In this document: positions 7,420-15,778 of the stretch, in pieces | Position numbering within the stretch: the stretch's first letter is position 1 | Layout of the letters: each line of letters starts with the position of its first letter | Assembly (NCBI RefSeq): GCF_000372465.1 | Contig: NZ_AQUZ01000040.1 | Span: 1-64,000, forward strand | DNA: 64,000 bases | Source: Kribbella catacumbae DSM 19601 | GTDB taxonomy: Bacteria > Actinomycetota > Actinomycetes > Propionibacteriales > Kribbellaceae | Direction of reading: 5' to 3' | The notes under the pieces: generated by a model | Seen by the model: the letters and a program-made list of their open reading frames with translations, nothing else | Database searches by the model: none | Told to the model about the DNA's origin: nothing | Program-made: the position numbers and the translations under genes

Positions 7420-8223
7420 CTAGTTCAGGTGCGCGCGGAGGTAGTCGATGTCTGCCTTCTGGCCGTGATCGCTATTCGGGGTCTCGACGACGACCGGAGC
7501 GTTGGCGGCCTTCACCACCGCGACGATCTCGGCCGGGTCGATCTCGCCCTCCTCGAAGTTGCTGTGCCGGTCCGCGCCTGAGCCGAACGCGTCCCGCGAG
7601 CCGTTAGCGTGCACCAGGTCGATCCGGCCGGTGATCGCGACGACCTTCTCCACCACGGTCGGCAGGTCCTCGCCGGCCGCGTGGAAGTGACAGGTGTCCA
7701 GGCAGAAGCCGACCCGGTCGACGTTCTCATTGCCGGAGCTCTGCACCGCGTCCCACAGCCGGGCGATCCGCTCCAGTTTGCGCGCCATCGCGTTCTCGCC
7801 GCCCGCGGTGTTCTCGATCAGCAGCGGGACCGGCAGTTCCGCGCGCTCGATGCACTTGCGCCAGTTGTCGAACCCGGCCTCGGGATCGTCGTCCTCGCCG
7901 ACGTGGCCGCCGTGCACGATGACTCCCTTGGCGCCGATCTCGGCCGCCTTGTCGAGCGTCTGCTGCAGCAGCTTGCGGCTGGGGATCCGGATCCGGTTGT
8001 TCAGCGTCGCGACGTTCAGCCGGTACGGCGCGTGGATGTAGAGGTCGATCCCGTCGGCCTCCGCGCGGGCCTTCAGCGCCTCGGCGCCATCGGCGTACGC
8101 GACCTTGGGTGCCTTGTAGTCCTGCGGGTCACCGAGGAAGAACTGCACCAGGTCGGCACCCCGGTCAGCGGCCTCGGCCAGCGGGTCGTTCTGCTCGACA
8201 TGCGCACCCAGTTTCACACTCAT
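7420..8223 (-). CDS. nfo: Endonuclease IV-like TIM-barrel protein (AP endonuclease family 2)
   Basis: A 267-residue sugar-phosphate isomerase-like TIM barrel. The metal ligands of endonuclease IV can be followed in order: IHAPY, VHGGH, IENTAGG, FCLDTCHFHAAG, LVHANGSRDAFGSGADRH and VETPN. Such enzymes cut 5' to abasic sites in DNA using three zinc ions. The length is close to the usual 280. The symbol is given by family likeness; a close sugar isomerase-like paralogue cannot be fully excluded. Confidence 0.8.
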   Translation of the reverse strand: MSVKLGAHVEQNDPLAEAADRGADLVQFFLGDPQDYKAPKVAYADGAEALKARAEADGIDLYIHAPYRLNVATLNNRIRIPSRKLLQQTLDKAAEIGAKGVIVHGGHVGEDDDPEAGFDNWRKCIERAELPVPLLIENTAGGENAMARKLERIARLWDAVQSSGNENVDRVGFCLDTCHFHAAGEDLPTVVEKVVAITGRIDLVHANGSRDAFGSGADRHSNFEEGEIDPAEIVAVVKAANAPVVVETPNSDHGQKADIDYLRAHLN

Positions 8224-8254
8224 GCCGCCACCTTATGACCGCCCGCCGACAGTT

Positions 8255-8755
8255 CTAGTGCCCCCACCCCTCGGACCGCGTGACCGGGCGGGCGTCGTAC
8301 GCCGGTGGTTGCACCGGGCGTCCCTCGAACTCCGTGGACAGCACCACGTGCGTGTTGATCTCGCCGTGCTCGCCCAGCCGCTCGAACAGCCCCTCCAGGT
8401 GCCGCATGGACGCGACCCGGACCCGCAGCATCGTGCAGGAGTTCCCGCTGAGCTTGTGGATCTCCAGTACTTCGGGGAAGTCCTCCGAGCGGGTCGTCTT
8501 GAGCAGGCAGCGCCCGGTCGTACACCGCATCTGGACGAAGGCTGCCAGCGGCTGACCCGCACGAGCCGGGTCGACCTGCGCCTTGTAGCCGACGATCACA
8601 CCGGACTCCTCCAGGCGGCGTACCCGGTCGGCGACGGCCGGTGGAGACAGGTTCACCCGCTTGCCGAGCTGGTTGTACGACAGCCGGCCGTCGGCCTGCA
8701 GCTCGGCCAGGATCTGCCAGTCGGTGGCGTCCAGATTTCGCTCCTGAAAGGTCAC
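8255..8755 (-). CDS. Lrp/AsnC family transcriptional regulator
   Basis: About 166 residues. NLDATDWQILAELQADGRLS and LGKRVNLSPPAVADRVRRLE form the N-terminal HTH. VIVGYKAQVDPARAG and the CTMLRVRVASMRHLEGLFERL segment form the RAM ligand-binding domain. The GTG at 8755 begins seven residues before the LD-xxD-xxIL signature, as usual in this family, although GGGAG directly abuts it, so the start is not certain. It is divergent from the MFS gene at 8850, its likely target. Confidence 0.85.
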   Translation of the reverse strand: MTFQERNLDATDWQILAELQADGRLSYNQLGKRVNLSPPAVADRVRRLEESGVIVGYKAQVDPARAGQPLAAFVQMRCTTGRCLLKTTRSEDFPEVLEIHKLSGNSCTMLRVRVASMRHLEGLFERLGEHGEINTHVVLSTEFEGRPVQPPAYDARPVTRSEGWGH

Positions 8756-8849
8756 CTCCCAAGAACACCTTCGATATCGCTGCTCGGCAAGGCCCCGATG
8801 CCTTACTTCGGGCATTCTGCGCCGGGAGCTGCCTTTCTAGCGTTGAAGC

Positions 8850-10049
8850 ATGCTGATTCCCGTCATTCTGGCCGCCGCCCTGATGAATGCCGCGATGGTC
8901 GCCGCCAGCGCCGTGAGCACGATCCTGATCGCCGACGACCTGTCCGCCGACCTGGCCGGCCTGCCCAACACCGCCGGAGTCCTGGGGACGGCGGCGGGCG
9001 CGATGGCCATCGGCAGATGGAGTGCCCGGCTCGGTCGTGCCCAGGCCCTCAAAACCGGCTACGGCGTCGCCGTCGCCGGCGGCGCGCTCACGGTGCTCGC
9101 CGCTGTCGGAGCACCCGTCGCTCTGCTGTTCGTAGGCATGTTCCTGCTCGGCGCAGGAAACGCCGCGAGCCTCCTGTCGCGGTACGCCGCCGCCGACGCG
9201 GTCGCTCCGGCAAGACGAGCAGCCGCCATGAGCACAGTCGTCTGGGCCAGTACTGCGGGCGCTGTCGGCGGCCCGTTCCTATTGGAGCCGGCCCAGTCGA
9301 TCGCTACCTCGCTCGGGCTACCGCCTCTGGCCGGACCGTTCCTGCTCGCGGTGGCCGCCGCCTTCTCGGCGCTACTCGCCGCTAGTCGCATCCGCCCGCC
9401 ACAGCGAACGCAGTACGAGGAGCAGGCGGCTGGTGCGGTGCCGGTGCGACTGGGTGCGTCGGCTGTCGTGGCGGCGGGAGTCATGCTCGTGGGGCACTTG
9501 GTGATGGTGGCCCTGATGACGTCGGTGCCCGTGCACGCGCATCACCACGGGCAAGGGCTTGGCGCCCTCGGGCTGATGCTCTCCGCCCACACGCTCGGCA
9601 TGTTCGCCTTGGCGCCCCTGACCGGCTGGTGGATCGACAGGGCAGGGCCGACGCCGGTGATGATCGCCGGACTCGCCACCGTCATCGTTGCCGCGCTGGT
9701 GGTGGCAGGGCCGAGCGGATCGACCTTCACGCCGGCTCTCTTCCTCCTGGGCTACGGCTGGAACCTCTGCTATCTGGGTGGCAGCGCTCTGTTGACCGCC
9801 GCTTCGCCTGGCGCATGGCTGGAGAGCGGCGTCGAAGCCGGCGTCTGGGCCGTCTCCGCCATCGCCACGGCCGCCTCGACCTGGCTGTTCTCGGCAGGCG
9901 GCTTCCCGCTCCTGGCCGTGGTCTCGGTCGTGCTCGGTCTGCCGCTCCTCGTGGTGGTCGCTCTGCGTCGCCGGCCGACCGCGGTCGTCGTACCGCCGCT
10001 GGCGGGGGCTATCGTGGGTCCGGCCGACCGTGAACAGGCCTGTGGATAG
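8850..10049 (+). CDS. MFS transporter
   Basis: A 399-residue protein with twelve hydrophobic segments. The TM2-TM3 loop reads GRWSARLGRAQAL and TM4 begins LLFVGMFLLGAGNAASLL. The middle loop contains a His-rich HAHHHGQGLG stretch, which is unusual. The substrate is not identifiable. It is divergent from the Lrp/AsnC gene with a 94-bp shared promoter region and ends just before the rpsF leader. Confidence 0.88.
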   Translation: MLIPVILAAALMNAAMVAASAVSTILIADDLSADLAGLPNTAGVLGTAAGAMAIGRWSARLGRAQALKTGYGVAVAGGALTVLAAVGAPVALLFVGMFLLGAGNAASLLSRYAAADAVAPARRAAAMSTVVWASTAGAVGGPFLLEPAQSIATSLGLPPLAGPFLLAVAAAFSALLAASRIRPPQRTQYEEQAAGAVPVRLGASAVVAAGVMLVGHLVMVALMTSVPVHAHHHGQGLGALGLMLSAHTLGMFALAPLTGWWIDRAGPTPVMIAGLATVIVAALVVAGPSGSTFTPALFLLGYGWNLCYLGGSALLTAASPGAWLESGVEAGVWAVSAIATAASTWLFSAGGFPLLAVVSVVLGLPLLVVVALRRRPTAVVVPPLAGAIVGPADREQACG

Positions 10050-10224
10050 TGGTCAAGACCACGTCCACGCGCTGGTATTCTGTTGGTGTTGGCCCGGTCC
10101 TTCGACCGGGCTTACTGCTTGACCCAGTTCGGCGCCGACGGCGATTGTCGGCGCCGGGCACGCATCGCCCTCCTGCCACGGAAAGACCGTGGCCGCCAAA
10201 GTCCGAAGGAGGTGGAGTTCGCGC
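10050..10224 (+). promoter_or_regulatory. rpsF operon promoter and structured leader
   Basis: A candidate -10 TATTCT lies at 10076-10081. Three perfect hairpins follow: GCCCGGTC/GACCGGGC at 10092-10111, GGCGCCGAC/GTCGGCGCC at 10131-10155 and GCCACGG/CCGTGGC at 10175-10193. The ribosome site AAGGAGGTGG starts at about 10206. Known S6-S18 leader elements control rpsF in other bacteria, so autoregulation by S6/S18 is plausible. I do not see a confident match to that consensus. Confidence 0.5.
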
Positions 10225-10515
10225 ATGCGTCGTTATGAAGTCATGGTGATCCTCGACCCTGAGCTCGAAGAGCGCACCGTGGAACCGTCCCTCGACACGT
10301 ACCTGAACATCGTCCGCAAGGAAGGTGGCACGGTCGAGAAGCTCGACATCTGGGGCCGTCGCAAGCTGGCCTACGACGTCAAGAAGAAGTCCGAGGGCAT
10401 TTACGCCATCATCGACCTGACCGCCACGCCGGCGGTCGTGAAGGAGCTCGACCGTCAGCTCTCGCTGAACGAGTCGATCCTGCGCACCAAGGTCATCCGT
10501 CCGGACCAGCACTGA
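10225..10515 (+). CDS. rpsF: 30S ribosomal protein bS6
   Basis: The 96-residue product starts MRRYEVMVILDPELEER and contains WGRRKLAYDVKKKSEGIY, the hallmark central segment of bS6 that contacts bS18. The ATG at 10225 stands about 10 bases after AAGGAGGTGG. It is the first gene of the conserved rpsF-ssb-rpsR-rplI order. The length is typical for actinomycetes. Confidence 0.98.
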   Translation: MRRYEVMVILDPELEERTVEPSLDTYLNIVRKEGGTVEKLDIWGRRKLAYDVKKKSEGIYAIIDLTATPAVVKELDRQLSLNESILRTKVIRPDQH

Positions 10516-10604
10516 TCCCTGGGGTCGTCAGCAGCTCCAGTGTCGGTGCCATCCGCTACTGATAGCTGTAGACACAGCCACACCCGAAAGCAGGAGGAAC
10601 GGCA

Positions 10605-11222
10605 ATGGCAGGCGAACCACCCATCACCTTGATCGGGAACCTGACGGGAGATCCGGAGCTCCGGTTCACACCGTCGGGGGCCGCGGTGGCGAACTTCACA
10701 GTCGCCTGCACGCCGCGCACCCTGGACCGGCAGAGCAACGAGTGGAAAGACGGGGAAACCCTCTTCATCTCCTGCTCCGTGTGGCGCCAGGTCGCCGAGA
10801 ATGTCGCCGAATCGCTGACGCGTGGCGCCCGAGTCGTCGTTCACGGCCGTCTGAAGGCAAGAAGCTATGACGACCGCGACGGCAACAAGCGCACCGTCTT
10901 CGAGTGCGACGTCGAGGAGATCGGCGCGAGCATGCGGTATGCGACCGCCAAGATCACCAAGGCCTCGCGGTCCGGCGACGGCGGCGGCTTCGGTGGTGGT
11001 GGCGGCGGTGGCAACCAGGGCGGCAACTTCGGCGGTGGCGGTGGCAACCAAGGTGGCGGCTTCGGCGGCAACCAGGGTGGCGGCGCCCCGCAGAACGATC
11101 CCTGGGCGACCCCTGCCGGCGGTGGCAACCAGGGCGGTGGCGGTGGCGGCCAAGCCGCTCCGCAGAACGACCCCTGGGCAGGTCAGAGTGGCGGCGGCTC
11201 GATGGAAGAGCCTCCGTTCTGA
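10605..11222 (+). CDS. ssb: Single-stranded DNA-binding protein
   Basis: 205 residues. The OB-fold occupies about 1-115 (ITLIGNLTGDPELRFTPSG, VVHGRLKARSYDDRDG). A long Gly/Asn/Gln-rich linker follows, with two repeats of PQNDPWA, then the acidic tip MEEPPF that recruits partner proteins. It binds single-stranded DNA in replication and repair. A GGAGG site precedes the ATG, and it is co-transcribed with the ribosomal genes. Confidence 0.97.
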   Translation: MAGEPPITLIGNLTGDPELRFTPSGAAVANFTVACTPRTLDRQSNEWKDGETLFISCSVWRQVAENVAESLTRGARVVVHGRLKARSYDDRDGNKRTVFECDVEEIGASMRYATAKITKASRSGDGGGFGGGGGGGNQGGNFGGGGGNQGGGFGGNQGGGAPQNDPWATPAGGGNQGGGGGGQAAPQNDPWAGQSGGGSMEEPPF

Positions 11223-11297
11223 GCTGAGCAGGACAATTTTTACCGAATGACCATTCCGGCACTAGCCGGGCTCTAGTAGTAGGAAGAGAGCACCACA

Positions 11298-11531
11298 ATG
11301 GCCAAGATCATTCGGAAGCCGAAGAAGAAGGTCTGCGGCTTCTGCAAGGACAAGGCAACGTACGTCGACTACAAGGACACCGGGCTGCTGCGTAAGTTCA
11401 TCTCCGACCGCGGCAAGATCCGCGCGCGTCGGGTGACGGGCAACTGCGTCCAGCACCAGCGCGATGTGGCCACCGCAATCAAGAACGCTCGCGAGGTGGC
11501 TCTGCTGCCTTACACGAGCACCGCTCGCTGA
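11298..11531 (+). CDS. rpsR: 30S ribosomal protein bS18, Cys-containing form
   Basis: A 77-residue bS18 beginning MAKIIRKPKKK. Cys13 and Cys16 (CGFC) together with Cys50 and His53 (CVQH) make a plausible zinc site, so this looks like the zinc-type ('C+') paralogue. Actinomycetes often keep a zinc-free version elsewhere under Zur control. RVTGNCVQHQRDVATAIKNA is the conserved core. It sits between ssb and rplI as expected. Confidence 0.96.
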   Translation: MAKIIRKPKKKVCGFCKDKATYVDYKDTGLLRKFISDRGKIRARRVTGNCVQHQRDVATAIKNAREVALLPYTSTAR

Positions 11532-11545
11532 GGGAGGTCTGAGAC

Positions 11546-11992
11546 ATGAAGCTCATCCTGGCGCAGGAGGTCGAGGGCCTCGGAGCCCCCGGCGACATCG
11601 TCGAGGTCAAGGACGGCTACGGCCGTAACTACCTCGTGCCGCGTGGTCTGGCCATCGGCTGGACGCGGGGCGCGGAGAAGCAGATCCAGTCGATCAAGCG
11701 GGCGCGTGACGCCCGGGCGATCCAGGGCAAGGAGCACGCGAGCGAGGTCAAGAACCAGCTCGAGCAGCTCGGCGTCCAGCTGGACGTGAAGGCCGGCGAG
11801 ACCGGTCGCCTGTTCGGCTCGGTCACCCCGGCGGACATCGCCGGCGCGATCAAGTCCGCGGGTGGACCGCTGGTGGAGAAGCGGGCGATCGCGATCGGTT
11901 CGCCGATCAAGACGACCGGCAAGCACCAGGTCTCGGTGCAGCTGCACCCGGACGTGGCCGCCACCGTCCGCCTCGAGGTCGTCGCCGTCTAA
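11546..11992 (+). CDS. rplI: 50S ribosomal protein bL9
   Basis: A 148-residue bL9. MKLILAQEVEGLGAPGDIVE and VKDGYGRNYLVPRGLA are the N-terminal domain, followed by a long connecting helix and the C-terminal rRNA-binding domain (GRLFGSVTPADIA). It starts 14 bp after rpsR with a GGGAGG site. It is the last gene of the operon and is followed by a strong terminator. Confidence 0.98.
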   Translation: MKLILAQEVEGLGAPGDIVEVKDGYGRNYLVPRGLAIGWTRGAEKQIQSIKRARDARAIQGKEHASEVKNQLEQLGVQLDVKAGETGRLFGSVTPADIAGAIKSAGGPLVEKRAIAIGSPIKTTGKHQVSVQLHPDVAATVRLEVVAV

Positions 11993-12015
11993 GGCAACAC
12001 CTCACGCACGACTGA

Positions 12016-12053
12016 CGAAGGCCCGCTCCCTGAACCAGGGAAGCGGGCCTTCG
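12016..12053 (+). terminator. Terminator of the rpsF-rplI operon
   Basis: CGAAGGCCCGCT and CCCTG pair with CAGGG and AGCGGGCCTTCG around a 3-base loop, with one bulged A. This gives a 17-bp stem 24 bases after the rplI stop. A short ATTTG follows. It also separates the operon from the convergent minus-strand gene ending at 12066. Confidence 0.85.
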
Positions 12054-12065
12054 CTCATTTGTGGC

Positions 12066-12311
12066 TCAGGCTGGTTGCGGGGCCGGCCATTGTCTGGGCT
12101 TGGGGTCGCTGGCTGAGCTGCTGTCCGGTGGGGCGACGTCGGGCCACTCGGGCGGCTTCGGGTCGGACGGCGTACCGGTGCTGGCACCTGGGTCCTGGAT
12201 CGCCGGCCATTTCTGCGGGACCGGGTCGTCACCGGCGCTCGCCGGGGCGCACGGGAGCAGCAGCACCAGCGTGCAGGCGAGTCCGGCCAGCAGCCGCGAG
12301 CGCTTCCTCAC
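12066..12311 (-). CDS. Small secreted Pro/Trp-repeat protein
   Basis: An 81-residue product from GTG 12311, coupled by a GTGA overlap to the preceding gene. RKRSRLLAGLACTLVLLLP is a signal peptide with a likely cleavage after APASA. The mature part is about 50 residues with three degenerate Pro-Trp units (QKWPAIQDP, PPEWPDVAPP, PRQWPAPQP). No family is recognised. The coupling suggests it works with the membrane-anchored propeller-like protein upstream, perhaps at the cell surface. Confidence 0.65.
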   Translation of the reverse strand: MRKRSRLLAGLACTLVLLLPCAPASAGDDPVPQKWPAIQDPGASTGTPSDPKPPEWPDVAPPDSSSASDPKPRQWPAPQPA

Positions 12312-13711
12312 TTCTTCTTGTCCAAGGCGTACAGGACCGAGTTGTGGACGACCATCGCGTGCGGGCCGGCCACCCCCCACGGCAGCGCCGTGTTGTCAGC
12401 CAACGGGGTGAACTTTCCGCCCGGCGTACCGGAGATCAGATCGCCCGCCAACTTGCCGTAGACCGTCTGGCCGGTGATCGACAGCGGCTGGAAGTCCTCG
12501 AACAGCGAGGTCTTGTTGGTGGTGAAGTTGATCATGCACTCACCCCAGGCGGCCACCTTGTGGCCGGCGTCCGGCACCCACTGCCAGCCGGATGCCGTGC
12601 TCAGGGTGGCCGCCGGACAGGTCGCGACAACGGCACCGGTCGCGGTGGAGTTCACCGTCGGGATCACCGTGCCGGCAACCTTGGTGTTCCACACCGCGAG
12701 GACCCGCTCAGGACTGGCGGCCACGACATGGTTGATGCTCGTCGCGCCTTTCGGCGGCTTGATGTCCAGGGGCAGCGGTTCCTTGTCTGGCTGGCTCCAG
12801 AACAGCGGACCGGTGTATCGGGCCAGCAGAGCTTTGTCGCCCTCGGCAAGCAGGAGTGTGGCCCCCCGCCGCGGGTCGGGGAGTGGCTTGAGTTCCCCGC
12901 CCGAGATGACGCTGGCGCCGGCATCCCTGCTCAGCACCACCAGCGGCGAAGTGCCGAAGAACTGCACGGTGGCCGAGTTCGGCAGAGCGATCTCCTTGGC
13001 CTCGGCGCCGTCACCGGCCCAGTAATACAAGGACTCTGGTGACACCACGGCAACCACGCGCTTGGAATCGACAGTGGTGTAGACCGGAGTCTCCGCACCA
13101 CGCGGCACCTTGTCCTGCCAGAGCACCTTGCCGGAACTGTCGAAGACGGCGATCTTGTCGTCGGGCGTGATGATCGCCACCTCGCTGCCGTCGGGGGAGA
13201 CGGCCGGCTCGGTGTCGGTGTTGATGTCCACGGTCCAACTGGCATTGGTCGACCAGCCCGGCGGTACCGGCCGCGGGAACTGGTCAGGAGCGACCCGCGG
13301 TACGGGCAGCTCGGGCAGCTTCGGCGACACGGTCGGTTCCGCCACCTTGTCGCCCTGCGGGCGCAGAACCACCAGGTAGATGACCGTCGCCGCGATCAGG
13401 ACGCCGGCCACCACGGTCGCCACGATGATCGGCCAGATCGGCTTGCTGCTCTTGGCATCCACGTCGACCGACTCGACCCGGCCGTCCGGGTGGATGATCA
13501 GCGGCCAGGACGCGCCGTCGGACTCCACCGCCGTCGCCTTCACCGGCCGGCCCAGCTGGGCGGCCCGCTCGCTGACGAGCTGGATCGCCGCCTGCCGTGG
13601 ATCGTGGTGGTTGACCGGGTGACTCCGGCCGGCGATCTTCACCTCGGCGTTGTGGTCGTCGTACAGCCGGATCGTCACCTTGGGCCAGGACGGGATGCCC
13701 TTCTCAGCCAT
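12308..13711 (-). CDS. Single-pass membrane protein with extracellular propeller-like domain
   Basis: 467 residues. An N-terminal cytoplasmic domain of about 90 residues (PKVTIRLYDDHNAEVKIAG) precedes one transmembrane helix (WPIIVATVVAGVLIAATVIY, near residues 93-112). A Pro-rich spacer leads into repeated short strands such as EPAVSPDGSEVAIITPDD and KIAVFDSSGKVLWQDK, which look like PQQ/WD-type beta-propeller blades. There are no enzyme motifs. The ATG at 13711 follows GAGAGG. It is transcribed away from the adjoining secretion-like operon and may be an accessory surface component. That link is positional only. Confidence 0.7.
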   Translation of the reverse strand: MAEKGIPSWPKVTIRLYDDHNAEVKIAGRSHPVNHHDPRQAAIQLVSERAAQLGRPVKATAVESDGASWPLIIHPDGRVESVDVDAKSSKPIWPIIVATVVAGVLIAATVIYLVVLRPQGDKVAEPTVSPKLPELPVPRVAPDQFPRPVPPGWSTNASWTVDINTDTEPAVSPDGSEVAIITPDDKIAVFDSSGKVLWQDKVPRGAETPVYTTVDSKRVVAVVSPESLYYWAGDGAEAKEIALPNSATVQFFGTSPLVVLSRDAGASVISGGELKPLPDPRRGATLLLAEGDKALLARYTGPLFWSQPDKEPLPLDIKPPKGATSINHVVAASPERVLAVWNTKVAGTVIPTVNSTATGAVVATCPAATLSTASGWQWVPDAGHKVAAWGECMINFTTNKTSLFEDFQPLSITGQTVYGKLAGDLISGTPGGKFTPLADNTALPWGVAGPHAMVVHNSVLYALDKKK

Positions 13712-13720
13712 CGTGACCTC

Positions 13721-13900
13721 TCATTCCAGCCACAAAACTCCCTCGTTAGTCCGTCTCCGTCCAGGCCGTTCTAGCATGTCGTCCGCCCGTAACTCATGCT
13801 TGCGCCCGATGGCATGCCAGTACGCGAGCCGGCCCGGCTCGTCTGACCCCGACAAGGGGGTAGAAACATCCTCGCCTGTGGATGGGTCACGCCAGTACAC
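13721..13900 (-). CDS. Possible small protein, unknown
   Basis: From a GTG at 13900 the minus strand encodes 59 residues (VYWRDPSTGEDVSTPLSG..., RLAYWHAIGRKHELRADD, ending GVLWLE). Amino-acid composition and the YW-RDP-xTGE opening look protein-like. There is no good ribosome site and one rare TTA codon. It would lie directly upstream of the membrane propeller gene. It may be a decayed or chance frame. Confidence 0.3.
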   Translation of the reverse strand: MYWRDPSTGEDVSTPLSGSDEPGRLAYWHAIGRKHELRADDMLERPGRRRTNEGVLWLE

Positions 13901-13959
13901 CCGGATAGCGAGAGAATACTGTGGGCGACAGCCCGTGACACGCCGCGAGAGGAGGGGCC

Positions 13960-14598
13960 ATGACGCAACCGCAGCAGAATCCGTGGACTCGGCAACAGCC
14001 GCAGGAACCGGGTCCGCAGCAGCCGCAACAGGGCCCACCCGAGCAGCCGGCCGACCTGACTCCGCGTGGCCCGGCGACGCCGCAGCACGGCGTACCGGCG
14101 CCGGCGGAGGATCAGCGCCTGCCCAAGTTCGCCATCCCGGCCGCCGACACCCTGTGGTGGGTGGGCGTGCACGGCGGGGCCGGCGAGACCACCATGTCGC
14201 AGCTGTTACCTGGTACTCGCGCGGCCGGCCACCGCTGGCCGATCCCGCCGCCGCCGGTGCCGACCCCGGTGGTGCTGGTCGCCCGCACCCATGGATCGGG
14301 TCTGCGGGCCGCCCAGCGGGCTGCGATCGAGTGGGCCTCAGGCGTGGTTCAGGGAGTGGCGGTGCTCGGCCTGGTGCTGATCGCCGACGCTCCCGGCCGA
14401 CTGCCCAGAGTCCTGGACGACTTCGCCGACATCGTCGGCGGCGGTGTCCCGCGAGTTTGGGACATTCCCTGGATCGAGGAGTGGCGAAGGGGGGAGGATC
14501 CCACACCTGACAACACCCCGGACGAGGTTTTCGAAGTTCTTGAATCCATCTACGCTCTTCGCGCGTCGAATCCAGCGGGATACCCCGCCCCTTACTGA
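13960..14598 (+). CDS. DUF6668-like protein with degenerate P-loop
   Basis: 212 residues. The first 45 are Pro/Gln-rich. LWWVGVHGGAGETTMSQL follows, resembling the deviant Walker A of ParA/MinD-type ATPases, but the lysine is replaced (GGAGETT). VVLVARTHGSGLRAAQRAA and VLGLVLIADAPGRLP continue a Rossmann-like core. I recognise this as the DUF6668-type protein that opens such secretion loci. Whether it binds nucleotide is doubtful. GAGGAGGGG precedes the ATG. It is the first gene of the operon running to 24801. Confidence 0.75.
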   Translation: MTQPQQNPWTRQQPQEPGPQQPQQGPPEQPADLTPRGPATPQHGVPAPAEDQRLPKFAIPAADTLWWVGVHGGAGETTMSQLLPGTRAAGHRWPIPPPPVPTPVVLVARTHGSGLRAAQRAAIEWASGVVQGVAVLGLVLIADAPGRLPRVLDDFADIVGGGVPRVWDIPWIEEWRRGEDPTPDNTPDEVFEVLESIYALRASNPAGYPAPY

Positions 14599-14612
14599 AA
14601 GGCACCACCGCA

Positions 14613-14888
14613 ATGATGATGCTGGCACACGTGATTCCCGACCTGATCATCCCGATGGGTCCTGGTGGCGAGCCGCCGCCCGGCTCGGACAAGCTCCTCG
14701 ACATCGTCGACTGGGTGCGGTGGATCGCGTTCACCGTCTGCATCCTCGGCATCCTGATCGCCGGCGCGATGATGGCCGTCGGTCAGCGTCGTGGTGAAGG
14801 TGGCGAGCACGCCGCCCGGCTCGGCTGGGTGATGGCCGCCTGTGTCGTGATCGCTTCGTCGACGTTGCTCGTGGAAGCCCTCAAGTGA
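14613..14888 (+). CDS. VirB2/TrbC-like small membrane protein
   Basis: 91 residues with two hydrophobic helices (WIAFTVCILGILIAGAMMAV and LGWVMAACVVIASSTLLVEAL) around a charged GQRRGEGGEH turn. This two-helix hairpin after an N-terminal leader is the shape of VirB2/TrbC pilin-like subunits, and the gene sits early in a T4SS-like operon. Three consecutive ATG codons make the exact start uncertain. GAAAGG lies upstream. There is no evidence that it forms a pilus. Confidence 0.7.
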   Translation: MMMLAHVIPDLIIPMGPGGEPPPGSDKLLDIVDWVRWIAFTVCILGILIAGAMMAVGQRRGEGGEHAARLGWVMAACVVIASSTLLVEALK

Positions 14889-14932
14889 TGCTGGACAGCC
14901 GGCCGTACCTGGTCACCGAAGGCTGATCGGGA

Positions 14933-15778
14933 GTGGGATTGTTCAGCAGGGACCCTGACTCCGATTCCGGAGACGGCAGCGCCGAGGACGACGGATCCGC
15001 CATCTGGCAGGAACGTGGATTCGTCGCCTCGGCGATCGTCGTCGGTGCAGTGATCGTGTGTCTCCTGGTCTGGTTCTTCGCCCGCGGGGACGACACACCC
15101 GCCAGCCAGCCACCGACCCAGACCACCAGCAGCAGTCCCACCGAGCAGCCCACCGATGAGCCGACTGTCCCACCGGCGACTCCGACCCAGGAGCCGACCG
15201 GCGCCCCGACCTCGCGGCCCAAGCCCGGCGTCGGCGGCTGCAAGACCAAGAGCCCGGATCAGCGCAGGCCCAGGACGACGCCGACGGCGGTGACCTGGGA
15301 GTTCGAGGACGACATGCTGATTCCGATCCAGCAGGAGGCGGGTCCGGCGGTGATGGACAGCACCGGCGTCCGGTCCTGTTTCGCGCACTCGCCGACCGGG
15401 GCGGTGTTCGCCGCGCTGGTGACACTCGGCCAGATCCGCAATCCCGACCTGACCCTGCCGGTACTGCGGCAGCGGTTCGTCGCGAACCGTGGCCTGACCC
15501 TGGCGATCCAGGAGGGCAAGGCGACCCAGACCCCGGGTGAGCCGACGAAGGTCGCCCAGTTCACCGGCTTCAAGGTGCTCGACTATCTGCCGGACCGCGC
15601 GATCATCGCGATCGCGGTCCGGATCGACGACACCAACGTGGCCTCGATGCCGGTGACGATGGCCTGGTCGGGCGGCGACTGGAAGGGCGTGCTGCAGGAG
15701 GACGGCAGCTTCAACGGCGAGGCCGCGCCCGACCTGCTGCAGTCGATGGACGGCTACGTCCGCTTCGGTGGTGCGTGA
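14933..15778 (+). CDS. Bitopic membrane protein, VirB8-like position
   Basis: 281 residues: a 30-residue acidic N-terminus, one transmembrane helix (FVASAIVVGAVIVCLLVWFF), a Thr/Pro/Ser-rich extracytoplasmic spacer of about 55 residues, then a folded domain (FEDDMLIPIQQEAGP, SCFAHSPTGAVFAALVTLGQ, MPVTMAWSGGDWKGVLQEDG). The latter looks like an NTF2-type fold with a lipoprotein-like scaffold role. The topology matches VirB8/TcpC-class channel components. The family (possibly DUF8175) is recalled and not proven. The GTG at 14933 has GAAGG upstream. Its stop overlaps the next start. Confidence 0.65.
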   Translation: MGLFSRDPDSDSGDGSAEDDGSAIWQERGFVASAIVVGAVIVCLLVWFFARGDDTPASQPPTQTTSSSPTEQPTDEPTVPPATPTQEPTGAPTSRPKPGVGGCKTKSPDQRRPRTTPTAVTWEFEDDMLIPIQQEAGPAVMDSTGVRSCFAHSPTGAVFAALVTLGQIRNPDLTLPVLRQRFVANRGLTLAIQEGKATQTPGEPTKVAQFTGFKVLDYLPDRAIIAIAVRIDDTNVASMPVTMAWSGGDWKGVLQEDGSFNGEAAPDLLQSMDGYVRFGGA

